From NCBI GenBank assembly GCA_050736695.1, contig JBOHWH010000135.1, positions 72,156 through 136,155 on the forward strand: a stretch of 64,000 nt of DNA, read 5' to 3'. This document shows, piece by piece, positions 50,670 to 59,134 of this stretch (position 1 is its first letter; each line of letters opens with the position of its first letter). The notes under the pieces were generated by a model that worked only from the letters and a program-made list of their open reading frames with translations, was not told the origin of the DNA and did not search any database. Made by a program: the position numbers and the translations under genes. The DNA comes from JBARDN01 sp050736695 (GTDB lineage Bacteria; Desulfobacterota; Binatia; Binatales; Binataceae).

Positions 50670-51799
50670 AGCTTTCGCCGTTCGCCACAATCGCGCTTAT
50701 GCTGCTGATGTTCGCTGGCGGATGTAGCCGCGGCGACGCGCCCCCGGATCGCTCCGCCCCGGCGGTCGCCGTGATCACGCCGCAACGCGGCGACGCGGTA
50801 CGCTCGATCACGCTGCCAGGAGACCTGGTCGGGTTTTACGAATCGGCGTTGTACGCAAAAGTGACCGGCTACCTGAAAAGCGTGCTGGTGGACAAGGGTG
50901 ATTGGGTCAAGCAAGGCCAGTTGCTCGCAGTGATCGAGGTGCCCGAACTCCAGCAGCGCCTGGAACGTTCTCGCGCGGCATTGCAAGTGGCGCGCGTCAC
51001 CTACGACCGGCTCGATCGGGTGTGGAAAAGCGACCCGCGTCTGGTCGCGCGCGAGGACGTGGACGTCGCCGGTGGAAAACTCGGAGAGGCGCAGGCACAG
51101 GTCGAAGAGCTTAGCGCGCTGGTTGGCTACACCAAAATCGTCGCGCCGTTCGATGGCGTGATCACCGGCCGCTTCGCCGATCCGGGCGCGCTGATTCGCG
51201 CCGGCGGCGAAACCAGCCAATCGATGATCAACGAAAGTTCGGTGCATCCCGGTGGCACCACGACGCCGGTGCTCAGCGTCGCAATGATCAACACGATGCG
51301 CATTTACATCTACGCGCCGCAGGGCGTCGTTGGATTGATCAAACGCGGAACGCCCGCCACTCTAACCCTGCAGGATCTACCCGGCAAAACTTACACCGGA
51401 ACCGTTACCCGCTTTGCCACCTCGCTCGATCTGAGCACCCGCACGATGCTGACCGAGATCGATCTGCCAAACTCGAATCACGATCTCTATCCTGGAATGT
51501 ACGCGAATGTGACGCTGGTACTCGAGCGGCATCCAGACGCAATCAAGCTGCCCAATTCCGCGGTCGCACGCGGACCTTCAGGACACTTTGTTTTCGTCGT
51601 CAAACACAACCGCCTCGTCTCCGTACCTGTCACCACCGGAATCAACAACGGCCACGATGTCGAAATTACGAGCGGATTAAACGGCGCCGAGCACGTCGTT
51701 ATGAGCATCAATCCCTCACAGGCCGCCGCCGAGTTAGTCAACCCGATCCTGCAAACACCGCTTCAATTCACCGCGGACTCGGAAGCCACCGCGCGCTGA
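50666..51799 (+). CDS. RND efflux periplasmic adaptor (membrane fusion protein), lipoprotein
   Basis: A 377-residue adaptor with a lipobox (MLLMFAGGC, Cys about residue 24). The barrel-sandwich lipoyl parts (VTGYLKSVLVDKGDWVKQGQLLAVIEVPELQQRLERSRAAL and IVAPFDGVITGRFADPGALI) bracket a coiled-coil hairpin, and the beta-barrel and membrane-proximal segments follow. It links the RND pump to the outer-membrane channel. It starts at ATG 50666, overlapping the pump stop. An ATG at 50624 is in the same frame but lies inside the pump gene. Confidence 0.93.
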   Translation: MKLSPFATIALMLLMFAGGCSRGDAPPDRSAPAVAVITPQRGDAVRSITLPGDLVGFYESALYAKVTGYLKSVLVDKGDWVKQGQLLAVIEVPELQQRLERSRAALQVARVTYDRLDRVWKSDPRLVAREDVDVAGGKLGEAQAQVEELSALVGYTKIVAPFDGVITGRFADPGALIRAGGETSQSMINESSVHPGGTTTPVLSVAMINTMRIYIYAPQGVVGLIKRGTPATLTLQDLPGKTYTGTVTRFATSLDLSTRTMLTEIDLPNSNHDLYPGMYANVTLVLERHPDAIKLPNSAVARGPSGHFVFVVKHNRLVSVPVTTGINNGHDVEITSGLNGAEHVVMSINPSQAAAELVNPILQTPLQFTADSEATAR

Positions 51800-51895
51800 A
51801 ATTCGAAATGCACATCGGGTAGCAGCCATGAAGAGCAATTGTTCGCAGCACTCGCCGATCGGCGTCATCCAAACCTGCATTTACGGGGATAACCC

Positions 51896-53308
51896 ATGCG
51901 CTCTCGCTCAATTGACACACCGTACCTGGCATTAATCGCCGCCGCCCTGACGATTTGCGCCATGCTCGGTTCGCTATGCCGCGCACGCGCGGCCACGTTG
52001 CTAATCACTCCCAATTCGGAGTTGACCCTCGAGCAAGCCACCGAGATCGCGCTCAAAATGCATCCGCTACGGATGGAGTCGCAGTCCGACGTAACCGCCG
52101 CGCGAGCCGGGGTGGGGGTAGCGCGATCGGGGATGCTGCCGCAGGCATACGGCGCCGCCGAATATCTGCGTACCACAGCCAACGGAATCGGAAACACCAA
52201 CTTTTTCTCGCTCAATATGTTTCCGCGCGTTCCCGGACGCAATAGCGACTTGCCAAGCACCGACACCTCCCAGAGTTCGCAGACCAGCAACAACTATCTG
52301 GGCGGCGTTTCGGTCTCGCAATTCCTGTTCGACTTCGGCCGCGTGCGCGGATTTATCAGCGAACGCCGCGCCGATCTTGACGCCGCCGACGCGCAGTTAA
52401 AGCTCACCGATCTGAATCTGATTTTCGAGGTCGCGCAACGTTACTACGAACTGCTCGCCGCCGAGCAGCAAATCAAGGTTTATGACGAGGCGATTCGGCA
52501 GCGCCAGGACCAACTCCATCAGGCGACCGTGCTAGCAAAAGCCGACCTGCGTCCCGGCATCGACGTGTCGATTACTCAGGCCGATCTCTCCCGCGCCGAA
52601 ATGGAGCGGGTCAAGGCCGTCAACGCGCGCGATGATGCCAAGGTCGCGCTCGACGCCGCGATGGGGATGGCCGATTCCGCGCCGCCCTATAACGTCGTCG
52701 GCACGCTTGCCTACTCGCCTGTCACCGACGCGCTGCCCGATCTGCTCGCGCGCGCATTTGTGTTGCGTCCCGATCTGAAAGTCCTGGTGGACGAAGCGCG
52801 CGCGGCAGGTGCTCGCGTCGATCAATTCAAGAGTGACTATCTTCCGACCGGAACCGCGCAGCTCGGCTACACCGCGCTGGGAACCGGGCTGCCCGCGGCG
52901 AACAACTTCTTCGCCGGCCTGGTTATCACCTGGCCGCTCTTCAACGGCTTTCGCACCGAGGATCAGATCGCGCAGGCGCGCGCCCGCGAACATGCGATCG
53001 GCTATGCATTCGCGGATATGCGTCAGCGCGTCGTCGAGGAAGTTCACACCTCGTTCCTCAACTGGCAGGCATCGGTCGTCGTCATCAAGAAGGCCGAAGA
53101 GACCCTGGCCGCCTCGCGCGAGGAACTGAGTCTCGCGACGCAGCGCTATCGCCAGGGCCTGAGCTCGATCATCGAACTCGACGACGCCGAGCGCCGCTAC
53201 ACCGAGGATTCGGCTACCTACGTCAACTCGCTTTATGGATATTCGGTGGCGCAGGCTGACGTTCAGCGCTCGACCGGAGAATCGATCGCGGATATCAAGC
53301 GGCCCTGA
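51896..53308 (+). CDS. outer-membrane efflux channel (TolC family)
   Basis: A 470-residue TolC-type protein with a signal peptide (LIAAALTICAMLGSLCRARA) and two tandem outer-membrane-efflux repeats. Typical sequences are LTLEQATEIALKMHPLRME, the coiled helices YDEAIRQRQDQLHQATVLAKADLRPGIDVS, ALPDLLARAFVLRPDLKVL, FAGLVITWPLFNGFRTEDQIAQARAREHAI and SLATQRYRQGLSSIIELDDAERR. It lies 96 bp after the adaptor gene, which completes a tripartite pump operon. The gap contains no terminator that I can see. Confidence 0.93.
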   Translation: MRSRSIDTPYLALIAAALTICAMLGSLCRARAATLLITPNSELTLEQATEIALKMHPLRMESQSDVTAARAGVGVARSGMLPQAYGAAEYLRTTANGIGNTNFFSLNMFPRVPGRNSDLPSTDTSQSSQTSNNYLGGVSVSQFLFDFGRVRGFISERRADLDAADAQLKLTDLNLIFEVAQRYYELLAAEQQIKVYDEAIRQRQDQLHQATVLAKADLRPGIDVSITQADLSRAEMERVKAVNARDDAKVALDAAMGMADSAPPYNVVGTLAYSPVTDALPDLLARAFVLRPDLKVLVDEARAAGARVDQFKSDYLPTGTAQLGYTALGTGLPAANNFFAGLVITWPLFNGFRTEDQIAQARAREHAIGYAFADMRQRVVEEVHTSFLNWQASVVVIKKAEETLAASREELSLATQRYRQGLSSIIELDDAERRYTEDSATYVNSLYGYSVAQADVQRSTGESIADIKRP

Positions 53309-53391
53309 CACGATTCACGCCGCGCGCACAAGAAAAAGGGCCACGGACGCCGGGAGGAGTTCGACCCAGCGCCCATGGCCGCACATCCGGC

Positions 53392-53412
53392 TCCCACGCG
53401 CACTTCGTGGGA
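53392..53412. terminator. hairpin between convergent tolC-type and lipoprotein genes
   Basis: TCCCACG ... CGTGGGA (7 bp, 7-nt loop), extendable outwards by CCGG/CCGG across one mismatch, lies in the gap between two converging genes. There is no clear T-tract, so a bidirectional terminator is only a possibility. Confidence 0.45.
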
Positions 53413-53426
53413 ACCGGCTCGGGGGG

Positions 53427-53687
53427 CTACCTTACTTCCACTGCCTTATCGACGTTTCCGTCCGGGGCGGTCTCAAACACATAGTGATGACCTCCGTAGG
53501 AATAGAAGAGCATCTCGCCGCCGGTGTCGGTCAGCGGCACCGCACTCTTCGGCTCGCCCATCTTTGCTGCGAGATCGCCGCGGGTCTTGCCAAGCCATTC
53601 GCTCTGACTCTGTTCCTGCGACGCCGCGCATCCCGCTATCGCGAGCATCGCAAATGTCAACACTCCAGCCTTAATCCATCGCTTCAT
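53427..53687 (-). CDS. small BamE/SmpA-like lipoprotein
   Basis: An 86-residue protein with a lipoprotein signal (VLTFAMLAIAGCAASQ, Cys near residue 20). The mature part EWLGKTRGDLAAKMGEPKSAVPLTDTGGEMLFYSYGGHHYVF has the G-x-T-x-x-D/E-L ... G-x-P pattern of SmpA/OmlA/BamE-type folds. It is too short and divergent to call BamE. It lies 85 bp downstream of the porin-like gene on the same strand. The start is ATG 53687. Confidence 0.72.
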   Translation of the reverse strand: MKRWIKAGVLTFAMLAIAGCAASQEQSQSEWLGKTRGDLAAKMGEPKSAVPLTDTGGEMLFYSYGGHHYVFETAPDGNVDKAVEVR

Positions 53688-53772
53688 TCGTAGGTTTCCT
53701 TATGATTTCGCGGCGCGCCCGGCATGGATGCCCTCAAGACATCCAGACCGGAGCCCGCTCCAGGCTATTCGG

Positions 53773-55449
53773 TTAGTAGTTGACCTCCATGTTGATGAAG
53801 AACGCGTGCGTGTCGCGCGGCACGGCATCGGTCACAAACTTGCCCGCCGCCGGCGCCGCGAACACCGGCGCGAACGAGTTTACATAGGACTCCGGCACGC
53901 TGTTCTGCGAGTGATAGAACATAGTATTTTGCGAATCGATCGCAAAGCGCAGATACTCATTGTACTGATAACTCACTCCCGCAACCCAGCGCTGGAAGTC
54001 CAGTGGATCATTGTTGACCTTGGTATTCGGCTGGAACCACTGGAACAAACCGAACAGAGTAAACGGCGTGGCCGGGATGTGGTAATGGCCCATGAAGTCG
54101 AGCCCGCGCTCGACCGCACTGCCGTTCTCGAGGAATGCCGTCGTCATCGAGGAGAACCCCGCAAATGACGTTTTGCCCACCCCGAAGTAGTCTTGCGGAC
54201 CGCTCGAAGAGAACAGGTTCCCGCCGGTGAATGCGTTGTGGCCGAAGTCGTATTCCGCGATCAATCCCCAGTTCTCGGCCGTATAATGCAGCAGCGCTGC
54301 GGCTCGCATAATATGCCCTTGCTTGCCGTGGAGCAGGCTGGTCGTGGTTGTGCCTGGAGGACTAACATCAGGCGCCACGTTGCCGTAGCCATAATCGTAG
54401 AAAAACGTCGCGCCCAGTCCTTGAAAGCGCCATTTCGCGCCGAATGGATAGACGCTCAACCGGCCCATTACCTGCTTGGTGTTGGCCTGCTCGAACGCAT
54501 GAAACGTCGAGTTGTTATACGCGCCGAAATCATAATCCGCGTACTGCTTTTCGTTGAACTTGATTGGACCGGCTATCGATACGCCCGGCTGGGTTGATGA
54601 CAAGCTCAAATAATTCCACGGCGTCAAGGTTACGTAGCGGTAGCCAAACAGATCTTCCTCCCAAGCTACTAAGGGATTGGGTATAAATCCCCCCTTTACA
54701 CCATCGCCCTTGAGCGAATCGGAGATTCGGTCAAAGATCTTGTTGTACTGCAGATAAGCGTATTTGAGCCGGAACCCCATGTCGCCCGACAGGTTGCTGC
54801 TGATCGCACTGGAGCTGCCGACTTTGTCGGCCGGCGCAGTGCCGTTTGTTCGGTAGATATTTGGGGTAATCCGCAGCGTCATTCCTTCGGCCGGGTAAAA
54901 GAAGAAGTTCAGATACGCGCGGCTGATGTCGAAGGAGTTGAACCCATTGTTGCCCGGACCCGGCGCGTTAATTTGCGTCAGCTCCTGAGGCTGAAAGCCG
55001 GTGTGCGAATAAAATCGGTAATCGCCGTAAACCAGAGTCCCGATCGAAAACTTGTTCTGGAAGTTCATGATGTAGTCGCGCCAGGCTGGCTTGATATCGG
55101 CCACCTGTTGCGCGAGCTGATGATTGTTGGCTGCGAGCTCGTCGTTCTTCTTTTCCAAGTCGAGCAATTGCTGCTGATTCTGCTGCAATTGTGTCCGGGT
55201 CTTCTCCTCGACGTGCTGCTCGATAGCGTTTGGGTCAAGCGCAGTTGCCGGAATCGTCGTCAGCAATGAACGGCCTTTACCGGGCCGCGTAAATACCTGC
55301 CCGGTTGCCGGATCGACATACAATCTGAGCATCGCCGTCCCGCCCGGCGAGCTGGTCTGTGCGCGTACCGCGCCCGCTCCCGCAAGAGCGATGAGAGTTG
55401 CTCCCGCAAGCGCAATTGCGCCGATCACAAACTTGGATCTTCTCCTCAT
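53773..55449 (-). CDS. porin-like outer-membrane beta-barrel with N-terminal coiled coil
   Basis: A 558-residue exported protein. A signal peptide (FVIGAIALAGATLIALAGAGAVRA) is followed by YVDPATGQVFTRPGKGR, a coiled coil (HVEEKTRTQLQQNQQQLLDLEKKNDELAANNHQLAQQ), then a long alternation of short aromatic-rich strands ending in the outer-membrane type C-terminus FINMEVNY. The coiled coil plus barrel arrangement resembles phosphate-selective porin/DUF-type porins. I chose ATG 55449, which has a GGGAGG site nine bases upstream, over a longer frame. It is likely in the outer membrane; the substrate is unknown. Confidence 0.85.
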   Translation of the reverse strand: MRRRSKFVIGAIALAGATLIALAGAGAVRAQTSSPGGTAMLRLYVDPATGQVFTRPGKGRSLLTTIPATALDPNAIEQHVEEKTRTQLQQNQQQLLDLEKKNDELAANNHQLAQQVADIKPAWRDYIMNFQNKFSIGTLVYGDYRFYSHTGFQPQELTQINAPGPGNNGFNSFDISRAYLNFFFYPAEGMTLRITPNIYRTNGTAPADKVGSSSAISSNLSGDMGFRLKYAYLQYNKIFDRISDSLKGDGVKGGFIPNPLVAWEEDLFGYRYVTLTPWNYLSLSSTQPGVSIAGPIKFNEKQYADYDFGAYNNSTFHAFEQANTKQVMGRLSVYPFGAKWRFQGLGATFFYDYGYGNVAPDVSPPGTTTTSLLHGKQGHIMRAAALLHYTAENWGLIAEYDFGHNAFTGGNLFSSSGPQDYFGVGKTSFAGFSSMTTAFLENGSAVERGLDFMGHYHIPATPFTLFGLFQWFQPNTKVNNDPLDFQRWVAGVSYQYNEYLRFAIDSQNTMFYHSQNSVPESYVNSFAPVFAAPAAGKFVTDAVPRDTHAFFINMEVNY

Positions 55450-55575
55450 CACGGAGATCCTCCCATTTCGGGATCCACGGCATAGTCGCGAATCCGGGTT
55501 TTCCAAATCGGCGCGCTACGCGAGCGCGATTCACGTACGAAGGTTGAGCGATCCGGGGTTCTCCCTGGCTCGGCG

Positions 55576-55866
55576 CTAGTTCACGGACTTTTGAGAATTT
55601 TCCCAGTCTGCGCGCATCTGCGTTATCTGCCGCGAGGTGTACACCTTGCCGGTGCAAACGTACTTGCTCGGCGAGCCGATACTGACGATGCCGCAATCGT
55701 GGATATTCGGCGGCGGCACCGGCTTTGCGCTCGCGCTCTGCGCACCCGGCGGCGGATCGGATGGCTTCGCCATCGCGAAAGTCGAGCACCCCGCCGCTGC
55801 GAGCGTCATCGCCGCCGCGAAAGTAGCCATTTTCAGCGCTCCGCCAAGATTGCTATGCGATTTCAT
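55576..55866 (-). CDS. small exported lipoprotein-like protein, 96 aa
   Basis: A 96-residue protein with a signal (ALKMATFAAAMTLAAAGC, lipobox Cys near residue 27) followed by a Pro-rich linker and a conserved-looking HDCGIVSIGSPSKYVCTGKVYTSRQITQMRADWENSQ with two Cys that could form a disulfide. No family is recognised. The start ATG at 55866 has an AGGAGAGAGG site. The next gene on the same strand, the porin-like protein, begins about 125 bp downstream. Confidence 0.7.
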   Translation of the reverse strand: MKSHSNLGGALKMATFAAAMTLAAAGCSTFAMAKPSDPPPGAQSASAKPVPPPNIHDCGIVSIGSPSKYVCTGKVYTSRQITQMRADWENSQKSVN

Positions 55867-56062
55867 TCGGCCTCTCTCCTCTCTTACCAATACAAAGAGC
55901 GAGTTCCTTTCGTGCTGAGGCAAACTTAAGGGCGTAAGGTTACGGGGGAATTAACGGGCGGTTTCAGGCGATTGAATTCGAGCGGGGTTTTTCGGCCTAG
56001 TCCGCGGAATAACTCAAGCGTTCCGCGCCGTTTGCATTTTCGCGCCGTGCTCAACCACAATT

Positions 56063-56099
56063 GCCGCACGATGCCGCGATAGTGCGGCGGGATTTTTCT
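56063..56099 (+). terminator. terminator-like hairpin upstream of the CoA-transferase
   Basis: GCCGCAC ... GTGCGGC (7 bp, 12-nt loop, 56063-56088) is followed by GGGATTTTTCTTTTTG, that is a strong T-run, ending near 56102, 12 bp before the CoA-transferase ATG at 56114. No plus-strand gene is upstream, so it could be an attenuator in the leader of the CoA-transferase message. Confidence 0.6.
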
Positions 56100-56113
56100 T
56101 TTTGAGGCTTGTG

Positions 56114-58438
56114 ATGAAGGCGCTTGGCGGAGTTAACGTTCTCGAACTCGTTTCGAACCTGGGCGCGGAGTACGCCGCGTGGATCCTGGCCGAGCAAGGC
56201 GCGCGCACTATAAAAGTTGAGCCGGCCGCCGGCGCGGCGCATCGCGGCACGCCGCACTTTCATGTGCTCAACCGCTCGAAACGCGCGCTGTTTTTCGACG
56301 CCTCTGCGTCTGCGGCCAGGCCGCGCATCGCGGAGCTTCTGCGATGGGCCGATATCGTCATCACCGGCGCGACGCCCGGCAAACTGGCCGCGCTCGGACT
56401 CGGCTACGAATCGATCCGCGCAATCAATCCGCGCGCGATCGCCGTCAATCTTCCGCCACTGGGAAGCCGCGGGCCTCTGGCGGAATTCGACGCGAACGAA
56501 GAACTGGTTGCGGCGTTCGGCGGGATCACCGGCAGCCAATGGGCGCGGAGCTCGAATCCGGTCGCGTTGGTGTTTCCCGCCGCGAGCTATTCCGCGGGCC
56601 TGATGGCGGCGGCCGCGGCTGCGGCCGCGCTCTATGCGCGCGCGGAAGGCGGCGCGGGACAGGCCGTCGAGGTCTCAATCCTTGCTGGCGCGTTTTCGCT
56701 CCAGACCGGCGGCATCCTGAATCATGAGTCGCTGACCCGGCTCTATCATGGGCCGCAGGATCCGCTTGGTCCGATTCCGGTTTACCGGCTATTCCAGGCA
56801 AGCGACGAAAAGTATTTCTTCGCCGCGTGCGGCAACGCGACCTTTTGGGGCAAATTCGCGATCGCGATCGAACGTCCCGACCTGGTCGCCGACCAACGCT
56901 TTGAAAATGCGCCGTGGGGAATTCCCTCCGCTCACTGGCAGGAACTCAAAGACATTATCGAGCCGATCATCCGCACCCGCCCACGCGCCGAGTGGATGCG
57001 CATCATGCGTGAAGCCGACGTTCCCAGTGCTCCGGTGATGACCCGGCAGGAATTTATCGAATGGGAGCAGACGCGCGCGCTCGGGATGCGCCAGAAGATC
57101 GACGATCCCACGCTTGGCGCTACCATCCAGATGGGCCTGCCGTTTTTCTTGAGCGATACGCCCGGCGCGATCGCCGGCGCCGCGCCCGCGCTCGGCGACG
57201 AACGCGGCGCAACCGAGTGGCTCGCGGAACAAAAAGAAGCCCGCGCAAGCGCCACCGCGTCGAAACCCGCTGCGCAATCGGGCAAGGGTCCGCTCGACGG
57301 AATACTCGTGCTCGATTTCGCGAGCTACATCGCCGGCTCATACGGTCCGATGATTCTGGCGCAGCTCGGCGCGAAGGTAATCAAGGTCGAAAGCCTGGAG
57401 GGCGATTCGTTCCGCCACTTCGGCTTCGGCTTCCTTGGATGGAACCAGGGCAAGCTCGGACTCGCGCTCGATCTGACGAAACCCGAAGGCCGCGAGATTA
57501 TCCACCGACTCGCCGCGCGCGCTGACGTGGTCGTCGAGAACCTGCGCCCGGGCCGTATGAAGCGCTTCGGCTACGATTACGAAACTCTCGCCGCGATCAA
57601 TCCGCGCCTCATCTATATGTCGGTCAACGGTTTCGGAAACCGCGGGCCGGAGCACAACCAACCCGGCTTCGATCCTCTGCTGCAGTCGCGCTCGGGCGTG
57701 ATGGCGGCACAAGGCGGCCCGCATGCGCATCCGGTCTATCTGACTTGCGCGATCTGCGATTACGGCGCCGCGATGATCTCCGCGTTCGGATGCGTGGCCG
57801 CGCTGCGCGCGCGCCGGTTAACCGGCCGCGGCCAGTTCTGCGAGACGTCGCTGCTGCAGGCCGCGATGGCTCTGCAAGCGGGCGAGTTCATTTTTTATCC
57901 GGGCCGCCCGGACCTCGAAAACGGTAATCCTGAGCGCCGCGGAAGCTCGGCCGTGTCGCGCGCCTACCTGTGCCGGGACAGCGAATGGCTATTCGTCTCG
58001 ATTGATAATTCCGCACAGTGGGATGCTCTGCGCCGCGTGCTGCCTGCAATCCCCGCGCTCGACTGGAGCGCAGCCCGAGCCGAATCGGCCGACGGCCGCG
58101 TCGCCTCCGCGCTCGAGGTCGCGTTCGCACCGTATCGCCGTGCCGAGGTGCTCGAGCAATTGCGTCGCGCAAGCGTGCCGGCCGTGCCGGTGCGACACTT
58201 CAAGGACATGTTCGACGATGCGCAGATAGCCGCGAACGAATTGATCGCGGAAGTAACGCACCCCGAATTTGGCAAGGTGCGTCAGACCGGGATGCTGACG
58301 AAGTTCTCGGCAACCGAAGGACGAATCGAACGCGCCGCTCCGCTGCTGGGACAGCATACTGACGAAATCCTGCGCGACTACCTGGGCTACGACCCAACGA
58401 AAATCGCCGCGCTCCGCAACTCACGAATCGTCCGCTAA
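56114..58438 (+). CDS. fused two-domain CaiB/BaiF (class III) CoA-transferase
   Basis: A 774-residue protein made of two complete CaiB/BaiF-type CoA-transferase halves (about 1-385 and 395-774), each about the size of a normal monomer. The N-half begins LGGVNVLELVSNLGAEYAAWILAEQGARTIKVEP, the C-half GILVLDFASYIAGSYGPMILAQLGAKVIKVE. Class III enzymes use an Asp nucleophile. The C-half keeps it (AICDYGAAM, Asp549), while the matching N-half position is Ser158 (PAASYSAGL). So the N-half is probably inactive and structural. The substrate is unknown. I chose ATG 56114 with a GAGG site; TTG 56102 and GTG 56111 are alternatives. Confidence 0.9.
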   Translation: MKALGGVNVLELVSNLGAEYAAWILAEQGARTIKVEPAAGAAHRGTPHFHVLNRSKRALFFDASASAARPRIAELLRWADIVITGATPGKLAALGLGYESIRAINPRAIAVNLPPLGSRGPLAEFDANEELVAAFGGITGSQWARSSNPVALVFPAASYSAGLMAAAAAAAALYARAEGGAGQAVEVSILAGAFSLQTGGILNHESLTRLYHGPQDPLGPIPVYRLFQASDEKYFFAACGNATFWGKFAIAIERPDLVADQRFENAPWGIPSAHWQELKDIIEPIIRTRPRAEWMRIMREADVPSAPVMTRQEFIEWEQTRALGMRQKIDDPTLGATIQMGLPFFLSDTPGAIAGAAPALGDERGATEWLAEQKEARASATASKPAAQSGKGPLDGILVLDFASYIAGSYGPMILAQLGAKVIKVESLEGDSFRHFGFGFLGWNQGKLGLALDLTKPEGREIIHRLAARADVVVENLRPGRMKRFGYDYETLAAINPRLIYMSVNGFGNRGPEHNQPGFDPLLQSRSGVMAAQGGPHAHPVYLTCAICDYGAAMISAFGCVAALRARRLTGRGQFCETSLLQAAMALQAGEFIFYPGRPDLENGNPERRGSSAVSRAYLCRDSEWLFVSIDNSAQWDALRRVLPAIPALDWSAARAESADGRVASALEVAFAPYRRAEVLEQLRRASVPAVPVRHFKDMFDDAQIAANELIAEVTHPEFGKVRQTGMLTKFSATEGRIERAAPLLGQHTDEILRDYLGYDPTKIAALRNSRIVR

Positions 58439-58530
58439 CCGCGCGCGGCGCAACCGCAGAGCAGCACCCTCACCCGCGCAAGCGCGTGGCGTAGTTGGGA
58501 CGATGCCATGATCTCCGCCCGTCCACAGAA

Positions 58531-58644
58531 CTTGCATCCGTCATTTCGGCCGCAGGGAGAAATCCCAGGCGAAGGGCTACCGCATGGGCCGTCAGCGCAG
58601 AGCATGGACGCCTCGGGATTTCTCGCCCCAGGCTCGAAATGACG
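58531..58644. repeat. 114-bp palindromic-ended repeat, copy 1
   Basis: Ends with imperfect inverted termini: GTCATTTCG near the left end and CGAAATGAC near the right. Inner blocks GGGAGAAATCCC and GGGATTTCTC also pair. It is about 90 percent identical by eye to copy 2 at 58800-58913, with no length difference. This looks like a REP/MITE-like element. Confidence 0.85.
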
Positions 58645-58729
58645 ATCCCGGGAGAGCAGACAATGCCGCGGTGCTTATCCCGCCGCCGAGGCCGCGCCGA
58701 GGATTTTCGACAGTCTCCAAAATCAGTGA

Positions 58730-58748
58730 GGCGGGCGTCTCGCCCGCC
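58730..58748. repeat. GC-rich perfect stem-loop
   Basis: GGCGGGCG-TCT-CGCCCGCC, an 8-bp perfect stem with a 3-nt loop, between the two repeat copies. It could be a terminator without a T-tract, or another small palindromic repeat. Confidence 0.7.
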
Positions 58749-58799
58749 GGCGATGTGCGGGCCGCAGGGCCGTGCCGCCGAATATGAGCGTTACTGAGA

Positions 58800-58913
58800 C
58801 TTGCGTCCGTCATTTCGACCGCAGGGAGAAATCCCGGGCGCAGAGCTGCTGCATGTGGCGTCGGCGCAGAGCATGGACGCCTCGGGATTTCTCGCCCAAG
58901 GCTCGAAATGACG
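58800..58913. repeat. 114-bp palindromic-ended repeat, copy 2
   Basis: Second copy, same orientation as copy 1, with terminal GTCATTTCGA ... TCGAAATGAC inverted repeats. Its right end falls against the start of a truncated reading frame, suggesting the element (or a rearrangement with it) disrupted a gene. Confidence 0.85.
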
Positions 58914-58950
58914 ACCCAGGGAACCGCCTACGCCGCGCGGTTCGCCCGGG

Positions 58951-59124
58951 ACGTTTTTCAGCAATAACCTGATACTGTTCGCGAACCCCTCGATCCAGCG
59001 CAACCCAGCCTCAGGTATCGAGCATTATTTCCTGGTCGGAGTTCCCGACGTGGGAATCGTAGAGCAAGCACTGCGCGACGCCGCCTCCGGAATGCCAACC
59101 ACCCCTTTCGCCAAACCATCCTGA
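58951..59124 (+). pseudogene. possible VOC (glyoxalase-like) gene remnant
   Basis: An open plus-strand stretch ends at a TGA at 59122-59124 and reads FFSNNLILFANPSIQRN, then GIEHYFLVGVPDVGIVEQALRDA. The pattern resembles the C-terminal half of a vicinal-oxygen-chelate domain (an I-x-H-x-x-x-G-V strand followed by a helix). There is no start codon before the upstream stop at 58909-58911, next to repeat copy 2, so it looks 5'-truncated. It could be chance. Confidence 0.3.
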
Positions 59125-59134
59125 AAGGCTCTGT

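Larger units (their letters stand above)
58439..59134. other. repeat-rich non-coding region with a possible gene remnant
   Basis: About 700 bp without a supportable gene. It holds two copies of a 114-bp repeat, a GGCGGGCG/CGCCCGCC stem-loop (58730-58748) and, near 58951-59124, an open plus-strand stretch (see the pseudogene entry). The composition is typical of small repeat insertions in a non-coding gap. Confidence 0.7.

Noticed and set aside
58592..58813. Minus-strand 73-aa frame across the repeats
   Set aside because: It is made of the 114-bp repeat and the GC stem-loop and reads as low-complexity sequence.
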